From NCBI RefSeq assembly GCF_028554725.1, contig NC_071671.1, positions 47,196,501 to 47,260,500 on the forward strand: a stretch of DNA of 64,000 bases, written 5' to 3'. A program made the translations under genes and the position numbers. Source of the stretch: Zeugodacus cucurbitae (Eukaryota > Arthropoda > Insecta > Diptera > Tephritidae). The notes under the pieces were generated by a model. That model ran no database searches. It had not been told where the DNA came from and saw only the letters and a program-made list of their open reading frames with translations. Of the stretch, positions 10,511-21,167 are shown piece after piece; position 1 is the first letter of the stretch, and every line of letters starts with the position of its first letter.

Positions 10511-11862
10511 GGGGAGCCACAATCTGCGCCAACTACCGTGGTATAAGTCTCCTCAATATCGCATATAAGGTTTTGTCGAGCGTATTGTATGAAAGACTAA
10601 AGCCCACCGTCAACGAACTGATTGGACCTTATCAGTGTGGCTTTAGACCTGGAAAATCGACAATGGACCAGATATTCACCATGCGCCAAATCTTGGAAAC
10701 GACCCGAGAGAGAAGAATCGATTCTCACCATCTTTTCATCGATTTTAAAGCTGCCTTCGATAGCACCAAAAGGAGCTGCCTTTATGCCGCGATGTCTGAA
10801 TTTGGTATCCATGCAAAACTAATACGGCTATGTAAGATGACGTTGAGCAACACCAAAAGCTCCGTCAGGATCGGGAAGGACCTCTCCGAGCCGTTCGATA
10901 CCAAACGAGACTTCAGACACGGTGACTCACTATCGTGCGACTTCTTCAATCTATTGATGGAAAAAATTATAAGAGCTGCAGAGCTAAATAGAAAGGGTAC
11001 AATCTTTTACAAGAGTGTACAGCTCCTGGCGAATGCCGATGATATTGATATCATCGGTAGTAACAACCGCGCCGTTTGTTCTGTTTTTTCCAGACTGGAT
11101 AAGGGAGCGAAGCGTATGGGTCTGGTGGTGAACGACGACAAGACGAAATATCTCCTGTCATCAAACAAACAGTCAGCGCATTCGCGTCTTGGCTCCCACG
11201 TCACTGTTGACAGTCATAACTTTGAAGTTGTAGATAATTTCGTCTACCTGGGAACCAGCATTAACAGCAATAATAATGTCAGCCTGGAAATCCAACGCAG
11301 AATCACTCTTGCCAACAGGTGCTACTATGGACTAAGTAGGCAATTGAAAAGTAAAGTCCTCTCTCGACGAACAAAAACCAAACTCTACAAGTCTCTCATC
11401 ATTCCCGTCCTACTTTACGGTGCAGAAGTGTGGACGATGTCAACATCCGATGAGACGGCACTAGGAGTTTTCGAGAGAAAGGTTTTGCGTAAGATTTATG
11501 GTCCTCTGAACATTGGCAACGGCGAATACTGCAGACGATGGAACGATGAGCTGTACGATTTATACGACGAGATTGACATAGTTCAGCGAATAAAAAGACA
11601 GCGGCTACGCTGGCTAGGTCATGTTGTACGGATGGAAGAAAACATTCCAGCTCTGAAAGTGTTCGATGCAGTACCCGCTGGAGGAAGCCACGGAAGAGGA
11701 CGACCTCCACTCCGGTGGAAAGACCAAGTGCAAAGTGACCTGGCTTCACTTGGTGTTTTCAGTTGGCGCCAAAAAGCAAAAATGAGGAACGAGTGGCGCG
11801 CTCCGGTGGATTCGGCTATAATCGCTTAAGCGGTTTCTACGCCAAATATATATATATATAAT
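10511..11862 (+). mobile_element. 5'-truncated RTE-like LINE, copy 2
   Basis: Starts abruptly within the reverse transcriptase and runs to the natural 3' end, finishing in a short AT repeat (11,847-11,862). This is the usual product of incomplete target-primed reverse transcription. The tail type (AT repeat) matches the copy at 41 kb and differs from the GAA tail at 8.8 kb, so two subfamilies are present. I did not find a convincing target duplication. Confidence 0.8.
10513..11829 (+). pseudogene. RTE-like reverse transcriptase, N-terminally truncated
   Basis: About 438 codons open to the stop at 11,829, with no internal stop; the frame continues upstream of any ATG, so the start is a truncation, not a real start. 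Reverse transcriptase motifs in order: ANYRGISLLNIAYKVLS, CGFRPGKSTMDQI, FIDFKAAFDS (first catalytic Asp), DFRHGDSLSCDFFNLLMEKI, LLANADDIDIIG, GLVVNDDKTKYL and FVYLGTSI. The C-terminal tail has LRWLGHVVRMEE and GRGRPPLRWKDQV. The catalytic box reads NADD where the sister copy at 41 kb has YADD, and RHGDSLS replaces the usual RQGDPLS, so activity is doubtful even if expressed. Confidence 0.8.
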
Positions 11863-14353
11863 GACCGCCGAGCAAACTAATAAATTGCAGAGGACTGAAC
11901 GCAAAGTAATACAATAAACAAAATTGAACTGAAAGAAAATAGGTTGGGATGTGGCATGACAACAGCTGAGAGGTCACCAACACCGACAAGAGTATAAAAA
12001 TACATAATTACTAAAAGAAGTAGGGGAGTTAAAAAGGCAATAAAGAAGACATATTGAGGTAATGGATTAGCAGAGAAGCTCCATTACTCCCACTTACACA
12101 TCCGTTTAATTGCTGGATAAATTTCGTATATTGCAGCTGTGGGAGAGTACTTCTCGATAGTCCGCCAAGAGTGTTTAGAGTAATGCTCGAATGGCCTTAT
12201 CTATAAACCATGTAGTTGAAAAACCTGGGACATATTCTCTATTATAGATCTTAGCACATAACTGCATTGATCCGTAAGTCAAGTCGATGTTATTTCTTTT
12301 CCACGTTTATTAGCATTTTTACTTTATTCATGTACGTTTGCGTGCAAATGGTTGCCACGCGCACTTGCAACAATTAAAAAACAGTCGCACTTTCAAGATT
12401 AGACGAAGGGGAATAATTCCACGCCTTCTGTTTTCAATGTCACCGCAAATGGTATAATGACCTTCGGCTGTATGCTCATATCAAATTCCACCATGAATAG
12501 AAACGTGGATCTTATTGCATTATATATTATCCTCATTCAATTTCTTCTAGTTGGTTTTAATTACTTTCGTTTTTGCAGCAAAGAAAGGGAGTAAGAAGAT
12601 ATTCAAAGAACTGCATCAGCTTCATTCATTACGGCTACTTAATGGTCAGGTGATCTTAGTGCTGCCACTTATGTGAGGTAGATTTATTGTTTTATTCAAA
12701 TTCCATATAATTATTTGAATTCACAGAAGTAAAAACACGTCCTTGCGTGTTCATAGTGGAATCCCTTTTTTATTTCATTTTCAATGGCGGAAGTGAATGT
12801 ATTCCTCGCGATAAAGTCACCCAAAATATATTTTCGCAACTTATTCTGCTCATTGTTATATAATATATAATACTGCTTAAGGATTTTCGCAGCCACACAA
12901 GATACCCAGGTGTTGGCAAATAAAAAACTTTGATATGCGCTGAAGCTTTGGCGGGAAGCAACTCAATTATGTTTATATGGCATTTAATTAATAAATTCAT
13001 CAGGGTATATTACGCTATACAAAGGTTTATACATCTTCACTCTGACCGTCGACCGCACAGCCTTGATATTAACTGTTATGTTCGTCGTTGAATTAAAATA
13101 CGATTAGCGTAATTGACCTTAGGCAAATTGCCTGGCAATGCTGCGCACAATGTATATCCGCATTTATAAGTATGAGTGTAGTGCCCTCCAGTGTAATTGT
13201 CAATTATCATAAAGTGGCCACACCAGTCCTCATGCGTTGTCCTCACAACTCTTTCTGCATTATTAATGATAATTTATAAATGCTTTATATATATTAATTT
13301 ATTTTATTTATTTATATCGGTAATTTTATAATATTTGGCTTGGCTTGCACTACGTGTGTGGACATTAATTTCAATGAAATCGTTAGTCGAACACCATGTA
13401 TCAATGGCAGGAAATAATAAATGGAAGAGTTTTTAAATTAAAATTAAATGCTTCTGCCGTTACCATGGCGAGCGATTGTGTCAAGTGACACGTATTTACA
13501 ATTTTGCTGTTTAGTTGGAAGTGTGCTACAGAAAATTGCCACTAGTGTAATTAAAGGTTACGCGACCTTTAAGCTATTACCACTTTCCGGGTAAATTGAT
13601 GACACACATAGTATAAAGCAAGTGCCTATTCATAGAACTTTCATAGAGCTTTTGCAATTTTAGCAAACATTTAAACAGTCACATGGGCTTAAAAGCTATT
13701 TAAGTTTTTGTTACTCATTTATGGATTCCCGAAAGTTTTATTGAACATGTATTTTAACGAGTTATCTTACATCTCTTATTCTGAATCATTCAAGAAATAC
13801 GTCTATCGTTGGAGCCTCTGGGAACAAACCTGAAATACTATATTATCTAAAATCGCACTATTCGTTTCTAGTTTTCGAAACTATGCCAAAAGTTAACTCT
13901 AGTAATGCAAATGCACTTTGTGGCTTCTTATTGCGGTCACACTTAAATATTTCTTTCTGATATTAAATTGCTTTTGCTTTACGTCCTCAGAACTTCAGTA
14001 AAATTTATATACATATCATTTTTTGTTTAAAAGTTGAAGTTCTTCAGAGCTGCCAATTCTATTGAAATTAGTACTTCTTAAGGATTACTTTAGTTATATT
14101 TAGACGATGTCTAAAACGCACTCTTATATTTTCATTAAAAAGCATATTTCTTGAAAGACTTACATAACAAAAATAAATAAATTTCACATTTTCCCTTAAT
14201 GTAATTTTGAGATTTTTCGTGCTTTAAAAATACACACCGACATACATATCTACTGATCGATGGCATAGCAGCTACAGTAAAGCAAAGAACTAAACTTGAA
14301 TTCATATCTACTTAAGTATTCGAGGAGAAAGTGCTTTTGAAAAGAAATCTTAC
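11863..14353. other. No gene recognised; likely intron of the 15-kb gene
   Basis: AT-rich DNA lying downstream, on the minus strand, of the splice donor at 14,348-14,353. I infer it is intronic to the host gene that starts at 15.9 kb. Further exons could be present but I could not identify any. Confidence 0.4.
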
Positions 14354-15045
14354 CTGTGACATCCGCTTGCCACTCTCCAACTTCAGATAATCCTCTTCGG
14401 CGCTATCAGCCTCTGCGCCACTACTTAACGTCACAGCGTCATTGCGACCACTCCTTCCTCCCCTACCAGCACTGCCAACTGCCGACATCCCAGCAACATC
14501 CGGCTCAGCACAGGAGCGACGTCGCTCCACCTCATCCACTAAACCAATGGCATCCTCCTCATCGCTTACATCCATCGAGATGCGGCACGGTACCTCCGCC
14601 ATCAGCTCGCCAACATGATTGGCGATTAGACGCTTACGTGCCGTTTTCGACTTGGCCCTCTTGTTCACGAATATGTGTGTGTCCTTGTCCACGGCGGCGG
14701 TGAGCGGTGTACAAGGCGAGAGTGGTGAGAAGAGACTTGTGCCAACTTAATCAATTGTCGCCGTCGCATGGGCGATATGATGTTGCTGCTGTTGTGGGAC
14801 GGCATTCTATGCAATGCCGATGCAGCTGCATGCGTGTGAAATGGCGTCGAACTGGCTGTGGAAGCATCGTGTTTGCCTCAGTGCCTTGGTTGCTGCTGTG
14901 ATGATGTGATTCATAGTACGGTGTTGCTGTAGAAGTGTGCGCATAAGGCCCATAGGCGCCGGGCGGAAATGTGGAGCTCGCTGATGAGTAAAGTGGCATC
15001 ACATTGTGGCGTGCCGTCGAACGATATGGCATTGAGCGGCCGGTG
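14354..15045 (-). CDS. Host gene, coding exon 2 (frame disturbed)
   Basis: Follows an acceptor (CCCCAAAACAG|CACC, exon from 15,045) and ends at donor CACAG|GTAAGA. Joined to exon 1 the frame is kept (AA+C gives Asn): NTGRSMPYRSTARHNVMPLY and on through PPGAYGPYAHTSTATPYYES. Open coding then continues in a second frame from about 14,870 (STASSTPFHTHAAASALHRM, then MRRRQLIKLAQV) and a third from about 14,735 (SPCTPLTAAVDKDTHIFVNK, KTARKRLIANHVGELMAEV, an acidic SDEEDA stretch) to the donor. Two small indels, most likely sequencing or assembly errors or else a decayed allele, explain this better than chance. Low-complexity Ser/His/Thr-rich protein; family not recognised. Confidence 0.6.
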
Positions 15046-15303
15046 CTGTTTTGGGGAATGAATGAAAGGTGGGAGAGAGAGAGTGAAAGTTTGTAAAATT
15101 TAGAATTAGAAAATATTGTTTTTAATTTAATAATGGTAGATTTTTTTTTAATTTTTCAAATCAATTGCCTAAATGTATGCTACAAAAGTATTAAGTGAAT
15201 GACACCCCAGAAGTATGCTTCAATTCAGGCTATAGTTATTTATATAATAGTATGCTTTCTTTATATAGTACTTCATGGCGCCCTCGCCACAACTTTTACT
15301 TAC
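15046..15303 (-). other. Intron between the two host exons
   Basis: A 258-base interval that begins GTAAGT and ends CAAAACAG on the minus strand, with a pyrimidine-rich stretch before the acceptor. Splicing here keeps the reading frame between the two open exons, which supports it. Confidence 0.6.
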
Positions 15304-15653
15304 TTGTAACCATATTTCGGTGATTCAGTCTCATTGCGACGTCTCGAAGCAGACATCATCATGTTCGCCCGTTCTCCACGGCTTGCGGCCATCATGCACA
15401 TACGTCCACATGATGAATCATGACATTCGGAACCGCGCAAATGGACTTGACCAAATTTTGTTTCTGTTCTCTTTTGTGTTTGCTTGTAGGCGATGAAAAT
15501 ATTCGATTTTGCACTCGTTTGGTTTTTATGTCCAAAATATGAAGCCGAATACAATTCGTTCTTTTGCACTAATCCGTAAACTGGCAAATTGATGGATTCA
15601 CTACCGATCAGATAATTACTAGCGGTGGTGGGCGGATTTACGTGCGCACACAT
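15304..15653 (-). CDS. Host gene, first coding exon
   Basis: ATG at 15,653 (context TATAAAATGTG) opens 116 codons plus two bases, ending at a strong donor, ACAA|GTAAGT. The protein begins MCAHVNPPTTASNYLIGSES, continues INLPVYGLVQKNELYSASYF and later has GSECHDSSCGRMCMMAASRG and RRRNETESPKYGY. No signal peptide, membrane segment or known domain is visible. The upstream 265 bases are A-rich and lack the coding pattern, as in a fly 5' untranslated region under the TATA box at 15,942. The open frame extends a little upstream of the ATG without a better start. I do not recognise the gene. Confidence 0.6.
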
Positions 15654-15920
15654 TTTATATTTTTTATTTTTGTACACGATTTTTGCACAGTTTTTTTTCC
15701 GGAATGCGTTTTCACGCGATATTTTCACGACTTTATTTTGGTACTTTAACTGGCAAGCACTTTTTCATGCACTATGCTCACACCGTTATTTATTTGGAAC
15801 TGTGCTCAAATACGCTACACATATAACTATACTCACTATCGTTTAAGGTTATGGATGTTTTACGAACTTTTTGAACATTTTTGCTTTTGAAATTTATTTT
15901 TGTTTTCTTTTGCTATTCGC
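15654..15920 (-). other. Inferred 5' untranslated region
   Basis: About 265 bases between the expected transcription start (roughly 30 bases past the TATA box) and the ATG at 15,653. It is A-rich with repeated GTGAAAA and GTGCAAAA words, a texture common in fly leaders. Inferred from position only. Confidence 0.45.
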
Positions 15921-15941
15921 ATATGCACACTTTTCGTTATC

Positions 15942-15949
15942 TATTTATA
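15942..15949 (-). promoter_or_regulatory. TATA box of the host gene
   Basis: On the minus strand the sequence is GCGCCTATAAATAGATAAC, a consensus TATA box in a locally GC-rich setting. It points at the start codon at 15,653 with a plausible leader length. No clear initiator is visible at the expected spot (about 15,915-15,920). Confidence 0.6.
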
Positions 15950-16066
15950 GGCGCCGGCACTTTATTGGCTCGTTCATCGTTCATTTCCTCATCAAACCAT
16001 GTCAATTACCGCAATTAATACTGGAAATGAATGAAAAGTGAAAAAATTGTAAATTCATATACATAT

Positions 16067-16100
16067 ATTCGTGAGAGAGCTTTCAACCTATACGGACGTG
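16067..16100 (+). promoter_or_regulatory. Internal LINE promoter with DPE
   Basis: GGACGTG at 16,094-16,100 matches the downstream promoter element (RGWCGTG) known from jockey, Doc and F elements. Its first base is exactly +28 if the element starts at A16,067 (ATTCGTGAG), the position the element requires. This both supports the assigned 5' end and suggests that the copy kept its own promoter. Confidence 0.55.
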
Positions 16101-16318
16101 TATTTTATGCGCTCCGTGATTATTCTCTAAAACCTAAAATTAAAATAAAATAAGTAAAAAACAAAACAACTTAAACAGTGCATTAAGCAAAGCGTTAGTC
16201 AATAACGCCGAAATTGTTAGCAAAACAAAAAAAAAATCACAAAAATAAAAGTGTACAAACAATAATAAATACGAAATAACAAATTCTAAGTGCGAGAAAA
16301 TAAACAATAAACAATAAC

Positions 16319-17820
16319 ATGAGCGCTGCGCAGCCTCACCAACAAGGCCGTAGGCATTCTCTGAATGCCTACTTTAGCTTTGTCGAGCCTACAAAACCAG
16401 CTCCTACCAACAAACAAGGCAAAGGCGAGAAGGATGAGACATCTCAGCGATCAACGGAGCAGCACCCTAAGCAGAGCTTAGCAACAACAATAGTAGCAGA
16501 GAACGGCAGCCAACAACGGCCAGCAACAAACACGAACGCATCAACATATAAGCAGGTACCTGCAAGCGAGCAGACAGCGAAGAAAACGCAAGGTGAGAAT
16601 GCACAAATCAAAAAAGGTCCATCTGTTCAGATTGGCATTGACCGCTACGTCAATATTAAAAGGAAATTAAGTCCTGTGAAGTCAGCGGTCAATCCTAAAA
16701 AATTTCTAGGCGGCACGCCAACCAAGAATAAACCTGACGTTTTAAATGGCAACAGATTTGCCGTACTAAGCACTGGTTCTGATGATGATGCGAAGGGTAC
16801 CACCACAGTCGCGTATGCCAAACCGCCCCCAATATATTTGCGCGAGCGTAGCTCAAATACTCTTGTTGCTAAATTAAGCGAAATTGTAGGTACAAAAAAC
16901 TTTCATATAGTGCCTTTAAAAAAGGCAATATAGATGAAACGAAAATACAGACATACACTGAGAAAAGTTTTATGGATGTTGTCAAGTTTTTGTCGGATAA
17001 AAACAAAAATTATTATTCCTATCAGTTGAAGAGCTCAAAGGGCCTAGCTGTAGTAATTAAAGGTATAGAGTCATCTGTAGACTCTAGTGAAATCAAAGAA
17101 GCTCTTGAAGAATGTGGCTTTGAAGTTAAAACTGTCGTAAACATCTTTAACAGAAACAAAGTACCACAACCAATGTTTAGAATTGAATTGATGCCGAATT
17201 CTAACCAGCTTAAAAAGAACGAAGTGCATCCAATATATAATTTAAAATATTTGCTCCACCGTAGAGTAACCGTAGAAGAACCACACAAAAGAAACGGTCC
17301 GGTACAATGCACCAACTGCCAAGAGTATGGGCATACCAAATCTTATTGCACTCTACGCAGTGTTTGTGTGGTATGTGGAGATTTACATCCCACTTCAAAA
17401 TGTATCCTCAAGAAAGAGGATTTAAACAAAAAATGCAGCAACTGTGGAGGAAGTCACACTGCCAACTACAGGGGTTGTCCTGTTTATAAAGATTTGAAAT
17501 CGAAGTTGTCACAGGGAATTCAAGCACGACGTAACCAAATGTTACATACTCCCCGTACTGACATTATAGATATCACAGACCATATTCCGAAATCTAGTAA
17601 TATTAAAAATAATACTGTACAAGGGAGCTATGCCAATGTTGTAAAAGGCAACAATGTACAAATGCAACCACCGCAAAATCCTCCAAATAGTGGTATTGAA
17701 AATATGATTCTAAATCTGACTCAATGTATGACACAATTCATGTCTACGATGCAAAACATGATCCAAGATTTAATAAAATCACAAAACCAAATGCTGCAAA
17801 CCTTATTAAGTAAAAAATGA
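16319..17820 (+). CDS. Jockey-type ORF1 (gag-like), one -1 frame change
   Basis: Nucleic-acid-binding coat protein of the LINE particle. Frame 1 runs 16,319-16,933 (204 codons, basic, Gln/Lys-rich N-terminus MSAAQPHQQGRRHSL); the -1 frame continues without a stop from 16,924 to 17,820. The switch sits on TTA AAA AAG (16,916-16,924), a canonical A-AAA-AAG slippery heptamer. A fused product would have about 500 residues, near the usual jockey ORF1 size. The second half has GLAVVIKGIESSVDSSEI and three zinc knuckles: CTNCQEYGHTKSYC, CVVCGDLHPTSKC and CSNCGGSHTANYRGC. Either a lost A in a seven-A run or true frameshifting would explain it. The stop overlaps the ORF2 start. Confidence 0.8.
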
Positions 17821-20465
17821 GCATACTAAACATTTGTATATGGAACGCTAACGGTGTTAACCAACATAAACTAGAGATAATTAGATTTCTGTCTGAAAAA
17901 AATATAGATGTAATGTTAATATCAGAGACTCATCTGACAAACAAAAACAATTTTAAAATACCGGGATTTAGACTGTATGTTACAAATCACCCGGATGGAA
18001 AAGCACATGGCGGAACGGCAGTATTGGTTAGAAATCGGTTAAACCACTTTACTCTGGGTTCTCATGCTACAGCACAGATACAAGCTACAACAATATCGTT
18101 AAAAAATCGGGGTTGTGATTTAAATCTATCGGCTATATACTGCCCACCTCGTTTTAAAATTACAGATAGCGAATTTAAAGACTTCTTTGGAACGCTAGGT
18201 CATAGATTTCTAGCAGGTGGAGATTATAATGCAAAACACATGTACTGGGGGTCACGTCTTAATAATCCGAAAGGACGCCAGTTGTACCAAACCATTATGA
18301 ACCACAATAACCTTGATATAATATCTCCTGGTAAACCTACATACTGGCCCAGTGATCGTAACAAAATACCAGATTTAATTGATTTCGCTGTAACAAAAAA
18401 TATAGATAGATCACTTGTGACAGTTGATACATGTACAGACTTATCTTCAGATCATTCACCTGTACTAATAAAGTTGTGTGAAGAACCCATATTCGTTGAG
18501 CCAAAGGTGGGTCTAACATCTCACAAAACGAACTGGTTAAAATACAAAAAATATGTGAGTAGCCACATTAATATTGATGTAAAAATAGATACAGAAAGAG
18601 ATATTGATGAAGGTATAAGAGAATTTAATGATGTAATATCAAATGCAACTGTCATAGCAACACCAAACATAAGCAATAAACCGATTATCCGCAGAAAACT
18701 CACTAATAATGAAATAGAAAAGCTTGTAAATGAAAAAAGGCGAGCTAGACGTGAATGGCAGTTAAATCGCTCCCCTTCTACTCAGCTGCAACTAAAATAT
18801 GCTGTACGAAAACTAAAAACAGCGCTTAAACGTGAGGAAGAATACCACACTCACAATTATATAAAGAAACTGTGTCCAAATTCAAACAAAGGAAATTCTC
18901 TTTGGAAAGCCCAAAAGTCAATGAAGCCTCCAGTCGACTCCAACTTGCCTATAAGAGGCTTGGGTGGAAACTGGGCAAGAAGTGACGAGGATAAGGCAAA
19001 TTGTTTCGCAAATCACCTAGAAAAGGTATTTCAACCTAATTGCCCAAAGAACAGCTTTAAGCTGCCAATCATCTCCAATAGCGCTAACGAGTCGCTTGGG
19101 TCTATTCAAACGTCATCTTCTGAAATTATTAAAATCATAAAAGAGCTGAATCCTAAAAAGTCGGCAGGACACGATAAAATTACTCCAAAAATGCTAATTG
19201 AGTTACCAAATATTGCTTTAACAGTACTCTCCTTGCTCTTTAACGCTATTCTCAGTTTCGGGTACTATCCAAGTTCATGGAAAAAGTCGCAGATCATCAT
19301 GATAGAGAAAACAGGTAAAGACTTGACACAGCCGTCTTCATACAGACCAATCAGTCTTCTACCCTGTCTTTCTAAAATATTTGAAAAAGTGTTACTATCA
19401 AAGATGTCTCCTTTCCTCCTTGAAAATAATGTAATACCAACGCACCAATTCGGTTTTCGTGCAAAACATGGCACTGTAGAACAAGTAAATAGAATTACTA
19501 ACGAAATCAGAAGGGCGTTCGAGTATAGAGAGTACTGTTCTGCTATATTTCTAGATGTGGCTCAGGCGTTCGATAAAGTGTGGCATGACGGGCTTTTATA
19601 TAAGATTAAAAAAAGCTTACCTCTCGAAATGCATAAAACCTTGGAGTCTTATTTAAAAAATAGAAAGTTTACTGTCAAAGTAGGAGACTTCATATCTGAA
19701 GAACGACCAATAAAAGCTGGTGTACCTCAGGGCAGTGTTTTAGGGCCAACTCTATACATAATATATACAGCAGACCTTCCAACAGCTAGTAATATTTTGA
19801 CATCAACTTTTGCGGATGACACATCTTTAGTGAGCCGAAACAAATGCCCAATTATAGCATCAAAAGTATTAGGAGCGCATTTGATTTTTGTCGAAGAATG
19901 GCTAGCAAACTGGCGTATAAATGTAAACGAACAGAAGTGCAAGCATGTTACATTTTCTCTAAGACCAAAAACGTGTCCGGCAGTTAAAATGAACAATATT
20001 TTAGTACCCCAAGCGACTGAAGTAACATATCTTGGTATTCACTTGGATAGAAGGCTCACGTGGAGAAAACACATATCGAGCAAAATAACCTGCATGAAGA
20101 TAAGAGCAGCACATTTAAATTGGCTTTTAAATAAAAATTCAAAACTTAGCCTAGACAACAAAGTTCTATTATACAACGCGGTCATAAAGCCGATTTGGAT
20201 GTACGGCATCCAACTGTGGGGTACGACCTGTGCAACCAATATCGATATAATTCAGAGATTCCAATCAAAAATGCTTAGAACAATCACGTGCTCACCATGG
20301 TATATGCGTAAAGATCTTGGTATTCTCATGGTAAAGAAAGAAGTAGAGAACAGCAGAAATAAATATTTGTCCAAACTCCGCGATCACCCAAACCCATTGG
20401 CTAATGCTTTATTACATTCTTGTAATCAATCACGTCTAAAAAGAAGAGATATGCCAGCACACTGA
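17817..20465 (+). CDS. Jockey-type ORF2: endonuclease and reverse transcriptase
   Basis: Intact 882-residue protein that nicks target DNA and copies the element RNA onto it. The AP-type endonuclease occupies about residues 1-220: NICIWNANGV, SETHLT, YCPPRF, GGDYNAKHMYWGS and the catalytic SSDHSPVLI. The reverse transcriptase spans about 480-760: SYRPISLLPCLSKIFEKVLL, QFGFRAKHGT, FLDVAQAFDKVWHDGLLYKI (catalytic Asp), GVPQGSVLGPTLYIIY, TFADDTSLVSR (catalytic pair) and VTYLGIHLDRRLTW. No RNase H follows. Length matches jockey (about 900). ATG overlaps the ORF1 stop as ATGA (17,817-17,820), suggesting termination-reinitiation. All key residues seen are present. Confidence 0.92.
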   Translation: MSILNICIWNANGVNQHKLEIIRFLSEKNIDVMLISETHLTNKNNFKIPGFRLYVTNHPDGKAHGGTAVLVRNRLNHFTLGSHATAQIQATTISLKNRGCDLNLSAIYCPPRFKITDSEFKDFFGTLGHRFLAGGDYNAKHMYWGSRLNNPKGRQLYQTIMNHNNLDIISPGKPTYWPSDRNKIPDLIDFAVTKNIDRSLVTVDTCTDLSSDHSPVLIKLCEEPIFVEPKVGLTSHKTNWLKYKKYVSSHINIDVKIDTERDIDEGIREFNDVISNATVIATPNISNKPIIRRKLTNNEIEKLVNEKRRARREWQLNRSPSTQLQLKYAVRKLKTALKREEEYHTHNYIKKLCPNSNKGNSLWKAQKSMKPPVDSNLPIRGLGGNWARSDEDKANCFANHLEKVFQPNCPKNSFKLPIISNSANESLGSIQTSSSEIIKIIKELNPKKSAGHDKITPKMLIELPNIALTVLSLLFNAILSFGYYPSSWKKSQIIMIEKTGKDLTQPSSYRPISLLPCLSKIFEKVLLSKMSPFLLENNVIPTHQFGFRAKHGTVEQVNRITNEIRRAFEYREYCSAIFLDVAQAFDKVWHDGLLYKIKKSLPLEMHKTLESYLKNRKFTVKVGDFISEERPIKAGVPQGSVLGPTLYIIYTADLPTASNILTSTFADDTSLVSRNKCPIIASKVLGAHLIFVEEWLANWRINVNEQKCKHVTFSLRPKTCPAVKMNNILVPQATEVTYLGIHLDRRLTWRKHISSKITCMKIRAAHLNWLLNKNSKLSLDNKVLLYNAVIKPIWMYGIQLWGTTCATNIDIIQRFQSKMLRTITCSPWYMRKDLGILMVKKEVENSRNKYLSKLRDHPNPLANALLHSCNQSRLKRRDMPAH

Positions 20466-20613
20466 GGAGCAACGTTTCACCAAAACAACTCAATCAATTG
20501 GTTGAGCTTGTCTAGTTTTAATTAGAATTAAGATTTTATAACTTATTGTTAGGCTCCAAAGAGCAGATTCAATAAATAAAGAATTATATGAAAAAAAAAA
20601 AATATATACATTT

Positions 20614-21167
20614 ACTTAAAATGCAAACTATCAGCAGGGCATTGCATTATTTCGCAACCTAATTATGCGCAATGTCATCATGGTTTAAACACCTATACAG
20701 CTACCTAGGCGCTCATATAAAAGTTTGTGCTTGCAACGCAAAATTGTTCAAGTTCAATGCTTTGGGCAATGAAACGCCATTAGCACCCTTTCGCCAACAC
20801 AGGTGAAAAATGCCATTAGCAGTTGTGCATGTCAACATCCCTTCGACAACGCAGGTGAAAAGTTTTAAACGGTGCGCTTTCCTCTTTCGAATAATACTTT
20901 CAATTTCAATATTTATTGACTATAATAATATTTTCAGTGAGAAGGTATCGAGTAGATAGTTCGACACCACACAATACTACATAAGTCATGTGGATGAAGT
21001 AAATATCATTAGTCTCATCATATGATTTTATCATTTCTTTTACTTTCACTTTAACTTTCTTAAATTTCCATTAAAATTTAGGACTTTAAAATATATTCAT
21101 ATATTTTTAATTAAAATAGTATAAAATACTCGTATGTGACTGATTAAGTTCATGAAATAACCTAATT
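20614..21167. other. No gene seen; host promoter-distal flank
   Basis: Unique-looking DNA that lay directly upstream of the host promoter before the LINE inserted. It holds a local imperfect repeat (CGCCAACACAGGTGAAAAAT near 20,792 and CGACAACGCAGGTGAAAAGT near 20,845). Confidence 0.4.

Larger units (their letters stand above)
16067..20603 (+). mobile_element. Full-length jockey-clade LINE
   Basis: A 4.54-kb element with 5' leader, gag-like ORF1, endonuclease/reverse transcriptase ORF2, AATAAA signals (20,571-20,580) and a poly(A) tail (from 20,591). Probable target duplication ATATACATAT (16,057-16,066) and ATATACATTT (20,604-20,613), nine of ten bases. Two ORFs, CCHC knuckles, AP-type endonuclease, a FADD reverse transcriptase box and no RNase H place it in the jockey clade. 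ORF2 is uninterrupted and ORF1 has one frame change, so it is a young copy. It lies head to head with the host promoter at 15.9 kb. Confidence 0.9.
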
